From Proteiniclasticum sp. (GTDB lineage: Bacteria; Bacillota; Clostridia; Clostridiales; Clostridiaceae): a DNA stretch of 53,293 nt. Shown here piece after piece: positions 23,413 to 30,861 of the stretch. Positions within the stretch are counted from its first letter, which is position 1. Every line of letters begins with the position of its first letter. The position numbers and the translations under genes are program-made. The notes under the pieces were generated by a model. That model was not told where the DNA came from. It ran no database searches and worked only from the letters and a program-made list of their open reading frames with translations. The DNA lies in NCBI RefSeq assembly GCF_003514505.1, contig NZ_DOPX01000004.1, forward strand, positions 1 to 53,293, given 5' to 3'.

Positions 23413-24750
23413 TTATGCGGTTTTTTCCAGTTCTTCTCTTTGTGCTTCATAACGGTTTGCAATCATAACAAATGGCATGTACACAAGGAAAGCGATGACA
23501 AGGTTCACAACGGAGACAACAACTGCTCCAAAGGATCCGTTGGTCGCAAGGAATGCGTTCAGGATTGGTGGTGTTGTCCATGGTACTGAGTTTACAATCG
23601 GACCTGCGAAACCAATCTTTGTGGCATAGAACGCGACTAAGGTCAGAATTGGCTGTACAATGACAAATGGGATGAAGTACACTGGATTCAGAACGATTGG
23701 CATACCAAAGAGCACAGGCTCATTGATCATAAAGACTCCAGGTGGGAATCCAAGTTTAGCCACTTCTTTCTGCTGCTTTACTTTGGAGAAGATGAGGATT
23801 GCGACGATCAGTGGAAGAGTTGCTCCAGAACCGCCCATGAACACATAAGCATCCCAGGAACCTCTTACCCATACTGCAAGTTCATCTGCACCAGTTCCGA
23901 TGGCACGGATACCATTGGAGAACTTGTCGATGTTTTCAAGACCTAGAGTTCCATACACAGGACTCATGATGGCTTCCAGCATATTTGCGCCATGAAGACC
24001 AAAGAACCAGAGCAGTGGAATCAGCGTGGAGATGATAAGAATCGAGAAGATGTTCTGTCCTAGCACAGAAAGACCTGCTGCGATATTCACTTCAAACCAT
24101 GCAAAGATGTTGAGTCCTGAAGCTACATTAAAGAAGTACGCCACAAGTGCCCAGAAAAATACTGCGATAAATCCTGGAATAACTGCAGAAAATCCTTTTG
24201 CTACAGCTGGAGGAACGGTATCAGGCATTTTGATGACCCAGTTCTTTCTCACGATGGCAAAGTATATTTCTGGAGTGATAAGACCTACAATCAGTGCAAT
24301 GAAGATTCCCTGTGCGCCCAGGAAGTTTGTAACCCAGGATGCAACTGCTTCATTGTTTCTTGAAAGTGCCCCTAAAAGAACGAACGATGCAACAGAAATA
24401 AGTCCGGTGGATAGTGAGTCTTTCTCTTCATTGACTGCACGGTTATACCCCATGGAGAAGGTAAGACCTAACGCGATGATTCCGAAAGTTCCACTTTCCA
24501 TGAGAGAGAACAGTGGAGCCAGATTTTCATTGGCCCATACGATAAATGCGCTTTCAGCACCAATATAGTTGGCGAGAAGAGACCAAGGCACAAAGAATAC
24601 ATTGTTTAGAAGTACCGCGAATGCACCTACAAGAATAAGAGGCATCAGCGCTGCGAATGAGTCTCTGATGGCAACCAGATGTTTCTGTCCGCCAATTTTT
24701 GCAGCCACGGGGACAAATTTTTCTTCAAGGAAATTAATAAAACGATTCAT
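23413..24750 (-). CDS. celB: PTS IIC component, cellobiose/diacetylchitobiose family
   Basis: This membrane permease of a beta-diglucoside PTS carries the sugar across the membrane as it is phosphorylated. The 445-residue product begins FINFLEEKFVPVAAKIGGQKH, the family N-terminus, and has about ten hydrophobic segments. Conserved cytosolic or re-entrant stretches include GANMLEAIMSPVYG and FGMPIVLNPVYFIPF, with PPGVFMINEPVLFG carrying the substrate-contacting NEP motif. The ATG at 24750 has AAAGGAGG six bases upstream. It follows the IIB gene by 75 bases. Sequence does not separate cellobiose from diacetylchitobiose; the nearby ChbG-type deacetylase makes chitobiose a real possibility. Confidence 0.92.
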   Translation of the reverse strand: MNRFINFLEEKFVPVAAKIGGQKHLVAIRDSFAALMPLILVGAFAVLLNNVFFVPWSLLANYIGAESAFIVWANENLAPLFSLMESGTFGIIALGLTFSMGYNRAVNEEKDSLSTGLISVASFVLLGALSRNNEAVASWVTNFLGAQGIFIALIVGLITPEIYFAIVRKNWVIKMPDTVPPAVAKGFSAVIPGFIAVFFWALVAYFFNVASGLNIFAWFEVNIAAGLSVLGQNIFSILIISTLIPLLWFFGLHGANMLEAIMSPVYGTLGLENIDKFSNGIRAIGTGADELAVWVRGSWDAYVFMGGSGATLPLIVAILIFSKVKQQKEVAKLGFPPGVFMINEPVLFGMPIVLNPVYFIPFVIVQPILTLVAFYATKIGFAGPIVNSVPWTTPPILNAFLATNGSFGAVVVSVVNLVIAFLVYMPFVMIANRYEAQREELEKTA

Positions 24751-24825
24751 TTTGACCTCCTTTGAACTACTGACTTAATATCTTTTCCCCGCCCATTGTC
24801 GACTTATGTTTGGGGTTTAAGACCA

Positions 24826-25125
24826 TTATTTCTGCGCTAAGAGCGCCAGGGCATTATTAAGAACTTTCTCGCCTTCCATTCTTCCGTAGGCCAGCATATC
24901 AATCACGTCTACCGGAACAGTGGCAAGTTTCACAAATTCATTTTTCATAAAGCGGACCTGAGGTCCCAGAAGGACAAGATCCACATCTTTGAGTATTTTT
25001 TTACCTTCACCAGCAGAAAGCGCAAAGATTTCAACATCGATCCCTTTTTCTTTCGCTGCTTTTTCCATTTTTGTCACCAGCAGACTGGTGGACATTCCTG
25101 CAGAACATACGAGAAGTATTTTCAT
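24826..25125 (-). CDS. PTS IIB component, lactose/cellobiose family
   Basis: This 99-residue cytoplasmic protein is phosphorylated on Cys7 in the loop CSAGMSTS (7-14) and passes phosphate to the sugar at IIC. The family marker LLGPQVRFM (about 53-61) is present, and the length is normal. The ATG at 25125 has AAGGGGG before it. It is the first gene of the minus-strand PTS operon, whose promoter and operator-like sites lie between 25146 and 25242. Confidence 0.93.
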   Translation of the reverse strand: MKILLVCSAGMSTSLLVTKMEKAAKEKGIDVEIFALSAGEGKKILKDVDLVLLGPQVRFMKNEFVKLATVPVDVIDMLAYGRMEGEKVLNNALALLAQK

Positions 25126-25145
25126 AAGATCCCCCTTTTTTTGGC

Positions 25146-25161
25146 TATAAACGATTACAAC
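25146..25161 (-). promoter_or_regulatory. cre-like site before the PTS IIB gene
   Basis: On the minus strand TGTAATCGTTTATA resembles a catabolite-responsive element. The 13 bases GTAATCGTTTATA recur at 52875-52887 inside the promoter of the oxaloacetate decarboxylase-like gene. Its place downstream of the start site would suit a CcpA roadblock. Confidence 0.4.
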
Positions 25162-25179
25162 CTTCTTAAAAAAATCAGC

Positions 25180-25201
25180 ACCAATAAATTCATTGGTACA
25201 A
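25180..25201. promoter_or_regulatory. Operator-like inverted repeat in the PTS promoter region
   Basis: ACCAAT (25180-25185) and ATTGGT (25192-25197) form a perfect inverted repeat with six bases between, just downstream of the minus-strand -10. It is embedded in TTGGTACAA (25193-25201), whose exact complement TTGTACCAA stands at 25419-25427 in front of the divergent GH4 gene. It is a good candidate binding site for the GntR/UTRA regulator. Confidence 0.5.
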
Positions 25202-25213
25202 CTTTATGATATG

Positions 25214-25242
25214 ATTATAACGAAGTACTTTAGCAATGTAAA
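25214..25242 (-). promoter_or_regulatory. Promoter of the PTS operon
   Basis: On the minus strand TTTACA (25237-25242), 17 bases, TATAAT (25214-25219). The operator-like repeat starts about 12 bases downstream of the -10. Confidence 0.55.
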
Positions 25243-25418
25243 TAGAAATTTTTGATTTCTATTATCTTTTTTATCTCATTTCTCCCTATATGATTCATTT
25301 TCAACATAAAAATCACTTTATTTTTGACCGTTTCTTTATGGTTTCATAGCGCTTATTTGAACATTCGGAAAAACCATCAAGATTTCCCATGAAAAATACT
25401 TGTGGGAACCACTATAAT
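25243..25418. other. AT-rich divergent intergenic stretch
   Basis: No gene or stable hairpin was recognised between the two divergent promoters. The sequence is strongly AT-rich with several T tracts. Confidence 0.4.
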
Positions 25419-25441
25419 TTGTACCAATAATTTAGTATAAT
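25419..25441 (+). promoter_or_regulatory. Operator-like site and -10 of the GH4 gene
   Basis: TTGTACCAA (25419-25427) lies eight bases upstream of a TATAAT (25436-25441) and so would be covered by RNA polymerase. No good -35 is seen at 17 bases, which would suit an activated or regulated promoter. The nine bases are the exact complement of those at 25193-25201. Confidence 0.45.
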
Positions 25442-25476
25442 CTGAGTAAAGAAAAAAATCGAAATGGAGGTAGAAT

Positions 25477-26817
25477 ATGAAAACCTATAAAATAGTCACC
25501 ATTGGTGGCGGATCCAGCTATACACCAGAGCTCATCGAAGGATTCATCAAGCGTTATGCAGAGCTTCCCGTAAGAGAACTCTGGCTTGTGGACATTGAAG
25601 AGGGTAAAGAGAAACTGAATATCATCACAAAGCTGGCTGAGAGAATGGTGAAAAAAGCTGGCATCCCCATGGAGATCCACAGTACCCTGAACAGACGCGA
25701 AGCGTTGAAAGATGCAGATTTTGTCACCACACAGTTCCGTGTGGGAGGCCTGCATGCCAGATCCCTTGACGAATCCATTCCCCTATCCCACGGGCTCATC
25801 GGGCAGGAAACCAACGGTGCAGGCGGTATGTTCAAAGCACTGAGAACCATCCCCGTGATCTTTGAGATCCTGAAGGACTGTGAAGAGCTCTGCCCCAACG
25901 CATTTGTCGTGAACTTCACAAATCCTGCGGGACTTGTGACCGAAGCTGTCCTAAACCATACCTCCTGGGAACGATTCATTGGAGTATGTAATCTGCCGTA
26001 TGGCATGGAAGTTGGCGTATCCAAGATCCTGGAGGCAGAAAAATCCAGAGTCCGCGTTCATATGGCAGGTCTCAACCACATGGTCTTTGGTTTAGATGTG
26101 TTTCTGGATGGTGTCTCCGTAAAAAGAGATGTTCTGGAAAAAATGGCAACAGAATCGGAATCTCTCAACATGAAAAATATCATGGATCTTCCCTGGTCTC
26201 CAGAATTTTTGAGGGGACTTGATGCCATTCCCTGCGCTTACCACAGATATTATTTCCAGAAAGATCAGATGCTGAGCCATATGCTGGAGGACTTTAAGAC
26301 AGGCGAAACCCGTGCATCCCAAGTGATGGCTGTGGAAGAGGATCTTTTCAGAAAATATCAGGATGAAGATCTTGCCGATAAACCAAAAGAACTGGAGTTA
26401 AGAGGTGGTGCATTCTACAGCGATGCAGCGGTGAACCTCATCTCTTCCATCGCCAATGACAAACGGGACATTCAGGTGGTCAACACCAGAAATAAAGGCG
26501 CCATCGCTTCACTGCCCTTTGATGCCGCCGTGGAAGTATCTTCTATCATTACAAAGGATGGTCCAGTGCCTCTTGCAACAGGACTCCTGCCAGCAGCAGC
26601 GGAAGGAATTGTGCAGCAGCTGAAATCCTTCGAAAGGCTCACTGTTAAAGCAGCCTTAAGCGGAAAATACGAGGATGCCTATGTGGCCATGGTTACAAAC
26701 CCTCTGGTTCAAAGCGAGCATCTTGGCAGAAAGGTCCTGGATGATCTTCTTCTGGCCCATGAGAAGCATCTTCCTGCTTTTAAAGAAACCATTGAAGCCT
26801 TGAGGAAAAGGCCATGA
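25477..26817 (+). CDS. 6-phospho-beta-glucosidase, GH4 family (CelF/ChbF/LicH-like)
   Basis: GH4 enzymes cleave phospho-disaccharides by an NAD- and Mn-dependent oxidation-elimination route. The 446-residue product has the dinucleotide loop IGGGSSYTPELI (9-20), NFTNPAG (146-152), metal ligands Cys171 in GVCNLPYG and His201 in GLNHMVFG, and the C-terminal LPFDAAVEVSS. Its NLPYG and TPEL features fit the beta-glucoside branch rather than alpha-galactosidases. The ATG at 25477 has TGGAGG before it. It is divergent from the PTS operon and overlaps the deacetylase gene by four bases. In Escherichia coli chb, the GH4 enzyme ChbF acts after the deacetylase ChbG. Confidence 0.92.
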   Translation: MKTYKIVTIGGGSSYTPELIEGFIKRYAELPVRELWLVDIEEGKEKLNIITKLAERMVKKAGIPMEIHSTLNRREALKDADFVTTQFRVGGLHARSLDESIPLSHGLIGQETNGAGGMFKALRTIPVIFEILKDCEELCPNAFVVNFTNPAGLVTEAVLNHTSWERFIGVCNLPYGMEVGVSKILEAEKSRVRVHMAGLNHMVFGLDVFLDGVSVKRDVLEKMATESESLNMKNIMDLPWSPEFLRGLDAIPCAYHRYYFQKDQMLSHMLEDFKTGETRASQVMAVEEDLFRKYQDEDLADKPKELELRGGAFYSDAAVNLISSIANDKRDIQVVNTRNKGAIASLPFDAAVEVSSIITKDGPVPLATGLLPAAAEGIVQQLKSFERLTVKAALSGKYEDAYVAMVTNPLVQSEHLGRKVLDDLLLAHEKHLPAFKETIEALRKRP

Positions 26818-27593
26818 GAATTATCATCAACGGAGATGATTTCGGTTTCTCTGAAGGACAGAACCTTGGTATCATAAAAGCTCACAAAGAGGGCATTCTC
26901 ACCTCCACCACCGCCATGGCTGGAGGACCTGCTCTTTCCCACGGCATGGCTCTTGCGAAAGAGTGCCCCGATCTCAGCATCGGCGTGCATCTTACTTTAG
27001 ATGCACTGCGACCACTCTCCCCTTTGGACCGGATCCCAAGTCTTGTGGATGAACATGGCAAGTTCATAAGGTTTCCCATGGACCGCCCTCTTCCTGTCAA
27101 GGCGGAAGAGGTGTATCTGGAGTGGACAGCTCAAATTGAAAAAATCAGATCTTACGGAATTGAGCCCACTCATTTGGACGGACATCATCATATGCATCTC
27201 CATCCGGATGTGCTGAAGGTTACCACCGTCTTGGCAAAAGAGTATAACCTCCCCATACGGCTGGTCCCATCCTATGTTTCGGGAGAGGATCTGGATTTTA
27301 TCCATAAAGAGAGGATTCAGACATTTTATGGGCTGACGGATTTCTATAAAGAGACCGTTTCAGAAGAGTATTTCCGAAGATTTCGGGAAAACCATATAGA
27401 ACTTGAATCTGAGGTTCTCGAAATCATGTGTCATCCGGCCTATCTAGATGACGTGATTCTTGAAAACAGCAGTTACCAGATTCATCGGGTGAAGGAGCTT
27501 TCCATACTTGTGAACCCGGAAGTGAAAAAAGCAGTGGAAGCACAGCAACTCACTTTGGGAAGTGTGAAGGACTTTTTCCCTATGACACCCTAA
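26814..27593 (+). CDS. chbG: ChbG/YdjC family carbohydrate deacetylase
   Basis: ChbG removes an acetyl group from N-acetylated chito-oligosaccharides (chitobiose 6-phosphate) so that the GH4 enzyme can cut them. The 259-residue product has the metal and catalytic residues of the family: DDFG (8-11), His59 in IGVHLTLD and the histidine cluster DGHHHMHLHPD (122-132), with CHPAYLD near residue 205. The ATG overlaps the stop of the GH4 gene (ATGA), so the pair is translationally coupled. A strong terminator follows. Its presence is the main reason to think the locus handles N-acetylated or chitobiose-like sugars as well as, or instead of, cellobiose. Confidence 0.88.
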   Translation: MRIIINGDDFGFSEGQNLGIIKAHKEGILTSTTAMAGGPALSHGMALAKECPDLSIGVHLTLDALRPLSPLDRIPSLVDEHGKFIRFPMDRPLPVKAEEVYLEWTAQIEKIRSYGIEPTHLDGHHHMHLHPDVLKVTTVLAKEYNLPIRLVPSYVSGEDLDFIHKERIQTFYGLTDFYKETVSEEYFRRFRENHIELESEVLEIMCHPAYLDDVILENSSYQIHRVKELSILVNPEVKKAVEAQQLTLGSVKDFFPMTP

Positions 27594-27602
27594 CAGCACC
27601 AT

Positions 27603-27643
27603 AAGAAAGAACCTGATCATCCAAAACGATCAGGTTCTTTCTT
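27603..27643. terminator. Strong bidirectional terminator
   Basis: AAGAAAGAACCTGATC pairs with GATCAGGTTCTTTCTT around a short loop, between the deacetylase gene and the convergent reductase gene. A- and T-rich flanks serve both directions. Confidence 0.85.
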
Positions 27644-27654
27644 AATTTCTGTCT

Positions 27655-28683
27655 CTATTTACGGTGAGCCCAATCCACATGAAACCCTCTTTTATAGGCA
27701 AAGAGCGGTGTCACGTGACCTCTTCCTTCTTTGATCAGCACAAAAGGATCCCGCAAAAGCACCCGGCCAAGAGCCACAAGGTCTGCCCGATCATTCTGAA
27801 GAATCTCCTCTACCTGATCCACTTCTGTGATCATCCCTACGGTTATGGTCTGAACTCCACATTCTTTTTTCAGAATCTCAGAGAACTTCACCTGGTAGCC
27901 AGGATAAACATTAATTTTCTGGTCCACATGAAGCCCCCCAGAACTTACGTGGATCATATCAAAATCCTCTTTCACGAGATGAATGATTCTCACCATCTCT
28001 TCAATGTCTATACCACCTTCCACATAGTCTGCAGCAGACACTCGAAGAATCAGCGGAAAATTCTCCGGAAGTACAGATTTCACTGCTTTTGTCACTTCCT
28101 TCAGAAATCGGACACGGCTTTCCGTAGATCCGCCATAAGCATCGGTTCTATGATTGGAAAGCGGGCTCAGAAACTCATGGATAAGATACCCATGAGCTCC
28201 ATGAAGCTCAATGAGTTCATACCCCGCTTCAAGACTTCTCACAGCAGCCGCTTTAAAGGCTTCCACGATTCTTTTGATGTCTTCCAGATCCATCTCCTTT
28301 GGCAGCTTATAGTCTTCATTGAACGCAATGGCGGATGGTGCCAAGGTGGTGAGTGAAGAAATACCACATTTTCTTCCTGCATGGCCCAGCTGAACACCAA
28401 TGTGGGACCCGTATTTTTTAGAGAGCTCCACAATTTTTCTATGTCCTGGAATCTGATCATCCTTCCAGATGCCCAGATCCCTCTCTAGAATCCTGCCCTC
28501 AGGCGTGACTCCTGTAGCTTCCACGATGATGAGTCCAATCTCTCCCAGCGCCGCATTGCCGTAGTGAATATAATGAAAGTCAGTTGGATGTCCGTCTTCT
28601 GCCATATTCATACACATGGGCGGCATCACCACTCTATTTTTCAGGACCAGATCTTTGATCTTGTACGAACTAAATGTCTTCAT
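27655..28683 (-). CDS. Old yellow enzyme family NADH:flavin oxidoreductase (NamA/YqjM-like)
   Basis: These FMN enzymes reduce activated C=C bonds of enones and similar compounds with NAD(P)H. The 342-residue product has the family start KIKDLVLKNRVVMPPMCMNMAEDG, the Cys of the YqjM-type group in PPMCM, GVQLGHAGRK, the substrate-binding pair in ELHGAHGYLIHEFLSPLSN and the FMN-phosphate loop near VALGRVLLRDP. It is a single-domain protein without the FeS and FAD domains of 2,4-dienoyl-CoA reductase. The ATG at 28683 fits the family start but lacks a clear ribosome binding site. An in-frame TTG at 28728 would add a non-conserved extension. An unusually long leader with a strong hairpin precedes it. 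Confidence 0.88.
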   Translation of the reverse strand: MKTFSSYKIKDLVLKNRVVMPPMCMNMAEDGHPTDFHYIHYGNAALGEIGLIIVEATGVTPEGRILERDLGIWKDDQIPGHRKIVELSKKYGSHIGVQLGHAGRKCGISSLTTLAPSAIAFNEDYKLPKEMDLEDIKRIVEAFKAAAVRSLEAGYELIELHGAHGYLIHEFLSPLSNHRTDAYGGSTESRVRFLKEVTKAVKSVLPENFPLILRVSAADYVEGGIDIEEMVRIIHLVKEDFDMIHVSSGGLHVDQKINVYPGYQVKFSEILKKECGVQTITVGMITEVDQVEEILQNDRADLVALGRVLLRDPFVLIKEGRGHVTPLFAYKRGFHVDWAHRK

Positions 28684-28931
28684 CGCTCGGCTGCAAAAAA
28701 CAGCACCCTCAACTCCTTTATGCCTCAAAATCTACTCAAACATATCCCTTGTCCAATATGTAAACGTATCTACCATCAATTCTACCTTCTACCACGTATA
28801 AAGTCCACAGAAAGAAGGTGGTACCCTCATCCCGTGGACTCGTACAGATGTTGCATTTTGTTGTTAATCCATAGATAATATCGGCAATTAATTAACAAAC
28901 TTATAATATTCATCAAACCTTTGTTAATAAC
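28684..28931 (-). other. Structured leader and operator-like repeats upstream of the reductase gene
   Basis: This non-coding stretch contains AGTCCAC (28802-28808) and GTGGACT (28834-28840), a perfect seven-pair stem enclosing a loop with GGTACC. A second weaker complementarity joins ACCTTCT (about 28784-28790) with AGAAGGT (about 28813-28819). Further up are TTGTTAAT (28861-28868), ATTAACAA (28891-28898) and TTGTTAAT (28921-28928), resembling half-sites of the redox regulator Rex, though no complete 18-base Rex site is present. I recognise no known riboswitch. Confidence 0.35.
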
Positions 28932-28961
28932 TTACATTTTCTCATGGTTTTCTCTTATAAT
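28932..28961 (+). promoter_or_regulatory. Promoter of the DUF4250 gene
   Basis: TTACAT (28932-28937), 18 bases, TATAAT (28956-28961), about 40 bases before the start codon. The repeat TTGTTAAT (28921-28928) lies just upstream of the -35. Confidence 0.5.
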
Positions 28962-29004
28962 ATGAGTAACATATACTACGTGCCTAATATGAGGAGGAAG
29001 AAAC

Positions 29005-29217
29005 ATGAGTATGGAAACGGCTTTCACCCAGGAAAACATCATGGAGATGGACCCCTTTATTCTGCTCAGCACCATCAACACAAAGCTTCGCAACGACTTC
29101 GATTCTCTCGCAGCCTTCTGCGACCATTATCATCTGGATCAGAGCGCTCTGATGAACAGACTTGGAGAATTCGGCTACGACTATATTGGAGAAATCAACC
29201 AGTTCCGTATGCCTTAA
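29005..29217 (+). CDS. DUF4250 family small protein
   Basis: The 70-residue product matches the small DUF4250 proteins of Clostridia: the central MDPFILLSTINTKLRNDFDSLAAFCDHYHLDQSALMNRL pattern followed by GYDY and a final INQFRMP. The predicted fold is a short helix-turn-helix-like bundle, but no function is known. The ATG at 29005 has GAGGAGG seven bases upstream. Its stop codon overlaps that of the convergent TcdA gene within the bases TTAA (29214-29217), leaving no room for a terminator between them. Confidence 0.8.
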   Translation: MSMETAFTQENIMEMDPFILLSTINTKLRNDFDSLAAFCDHYHLDQSALMNRLGEFGYDYIGEINQFRMP

Positions 29218-29957
29218 TCGAGAAGCCCCATAAGCTCTCTCATGACTTCAGAAGCAAGAAGAATCCCCGCCGCAGGCGGAACAAAGGAAGTACTCCCCGG
29301 AGTGCTTCTTTTTTTAAGGCTGCTTACAGCCCCTTCCACGGCTTCTCCTTCTATGGCCATGGGCACCAGCGGTTTCTCCGTGGATGCCACCACTTTCAGG
29401 TGAAGAATCCCACGGTTTTTCAGCTCTCTTCGCATCACTTTGGCCAAAGGGCACATGGTGGTCTTCTTGATGTCCGTCACGAATAGTTTGGAAGGATCCA
29501 GCTTATTGCCCGTTCCCATGGAACTGATGATTTTTATGTTCTTTTCCTTACAGTAGGCAATGACCTGAAGCTTGCTGGTTACTGTATCTATGGCGTCAAT
29601 GACATAATCCGTGTCCTCTGTGATGATCTCCGAAAGATTCTCACTGCCTATGAAAGCTTTCACCCCAATCACTTCACACTGCCGGTTGATGCTTTCTGCT
29701 CTTTCCAAGGCAGCATCCACCTTATGCTTCCCGATGTGATCGTACGTGGACAAAAGCTGCCGGTTCAGATTGGAAAGAGTGAACACATCATCATCCACCA
29801 CCACAATCTTTCCCACTCCACCCCTTACCAAGGCTTCAAAGCAGGTTCCTCCTACGCCACCAAGTCCTAGAAGCACCACCTTGGACCTGTGTAGTTTTTC
29901 CATATTTTCTGCTCCCAGGAGCATCTCTGTTCTTCTTAACTCATGCTGCATCTTCAT
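29214..29957 (-). CDS. tcdA: tRNA threonylcarbamoyladenosine dehydratase (TcdA/CsdL)
   Basis: TcdA uses ATP to cyclise t6A at position 37 of ANN-reading tRNAs to ct6A. The 247-residue E1-like (ThiF/MoeB) protein has the nucleotide loop GLGGVGG (31-37), VVDDDVFTLSNLNRQ with the adenylation Asp and Arg, DAIDTVTSK and the family C-terminus STPGSTSFVPPAAGILLASE. It lacks the zinc cysteines and ubiquitin-like partner of sulfur-carrier E1 enzymes, which supports TcdA. The ATG at 29957 follows AAAGGAATGG. It is a single-gene unit convergent with the DUF4250 gene, sharing TTAA at both stops. Confidence 0.92.
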   Translation of the reverse strand: MKMQHELRRTEMLLGAENMEKLHRSKVVLLGLGGVGGTCFEALVRGGVGKIVVVDDDVFTLSNLNRQLLSTYDHIGKHKVDAALERAESINRQCEVIGVKAFIGSENLSEIITEDTDYVIDAIDTVTSKLQVIAYCKEKNIKIISSMGTGNKLDPSKLFVTDIKKTTMCPLAKVMRRELKNRGILHLKVVASTEKPLVPMAIEGEAVEGAVSSLKKRSTPGSTSFVPPAAGILLASEVMRELMGLLD

Positions 29958-30097
29958 CCATTCCTTTCATAAAACACATGTAAATATATCGGAAATCTCT
30001 CCCTATTTCAAGTCTTTTCCAAAAACACTTCCTTTACATCTCTTCCCCTAATCTCTTATAATTAGATGCAAATAGAGTACAAGGAGATTATATCTAG

Positions 30098-30790
30098 ATG
30101 AAAATAGGGATTATTTGTGCCATGGAGGAAGAACTGGCTCCTCTTAAAAAAATCATGTCCATCAAGGAAACCAGGACCAAAGCAAGAATGGAGTTCATCG
30201 AAGGCACTTTGGAAGAGAAAGACGTTGTCATGGTGATTTCAGGCATCGGTAAAGTCAACGCAGCGGTTTGTGCCCAAATCCTCGCGGATGACTACCAGGT
30301 GACCCACCTCATCAATGTAGGCGTAGCCGGAGGCGTCAAGGAGAATATCCAGCCCATGGATGTGGTGGTGGCAAAAGCTCTACTTCAGCATGATATGGAT
30401 GTCACCGCATTCGGCCTGAAGCGTGGCGAAATTCCGAGGTTTGAAAGTTCACTCTTCCAGTCTGATGAGAAGCTTACCGCACTGGCACTGGAAGGCTCCA
30501 GAAAAAATGAAGACTATACCACCCATGAAGGCATCATCGTCAGTGGGGATCAGTTCATCTCCAGCAAGGAAAAGATCGAAGATCTTCTGGAAACCTTTGA
30601 CGCTGCCGCCTGCGAGATGGAAGGCGCTGCCATCGCCCAGGCAGCTGATCTGAATCACATTCCGTTCACTGTCATCCGGGCCATTTCAGACAACGCCAAT
30701 ACCGGTGCAAGCATGGATTATGAGAAGTTCAAAGACCTGGCCGTGGAAAACACCGTATCGATCCTCACCTATGTTCTTAAAAATCTATAA
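30098..30790 (+). CDS. mtnN: 5'-methylthioadenosine/S-adenosylhomocysteine nucleosidase
   Basis: This enzyme removes adenine from MTA and SAH, recycling by-products of polyamine synthesis and methylation. The 230-residue product begins MKIGIICAMEEEL with the active Glu12. It has ISGIGKVNAA, the GVAGG loop, the phosphate- or ribose-binding CEMEGAAIAQ and the catalytic Asp in RAISDNA, and is of normal length. The ATG at 30098 has AAGGAG eleven bases upstream, a rather long spacing. A -10-like TATAAT lies near 30056. It is a single-gene unit ended by a strong terminator; no luxS or other methionine-cycle gene is adjacent. Confidence 0.94.
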   Translation: MKIGIICAMEEELAPLKKIMSIKETRTKARMEFIEGTLEEKDVVMVISGIGKVNAAVCAQILADDYQVTHLINVGVAGGVKENIQPMDVVVAKALLQHDMDVTAFGLKRGEIPRFESSLFQSDEKLTALALEGSRKNEDYTTHEGIIVSGDQFISSKEKIEDLLETFDAAACEMEGAAIAQAADLNHIPFTVIRAISDNANTGASMDYEKFKDLAVENTVSILTYVLKNL

Positions 30791-30793
30791 CTG

Positions 30794-30842
30794 AAAAAAT
30801 CCCAGGCACAGTTCTTCACAGAACTGCTTTCCTGGGATTTTC
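30794..30842. terminator. Bidirectional terminator
   Basis: AAAAATCCCAGG pairs with CCTGGGATTTT, with an inner CAGTTCT/AGAACTG stem, between mtnN and the convergent carboxypeptidase gene. Confidence 0.85.
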
Positions 30843-30861
30843 ATATTTCACAAAAGGATCC

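Noticed and set aside
24026..24568. 180-codon open frame on the plus strand within the PTS IIC gene
   Set aside because: It lies wholly inside the IIC gene in the opposite direction, has no ribosome binding site and shows no family features; it is a shadow frame.
27664..28356. 230-codon open frame on the plus strand opposite the old yellow enzyme gene
   Set aside because: The minus-strand frame has all motifs of the family, so this long opposite frame is a coding shadow.
28780..28850. A possible T-box (AAGGTGGTACC on the plus strand)
   Set aside because: The bases resemble the T-box core, but the partner bases of the antiterminator, the specifier stem region and a downstream terminator are missing, and the upstream plus strand is the 5' end of the reductase gene.
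28861..28928. Complete Rex operator
   Set aside because: Only half-sites (TTGTTAAT, ATTAACAA) are present; no pair has the four-base spacing of the 18-base Rex consensus.
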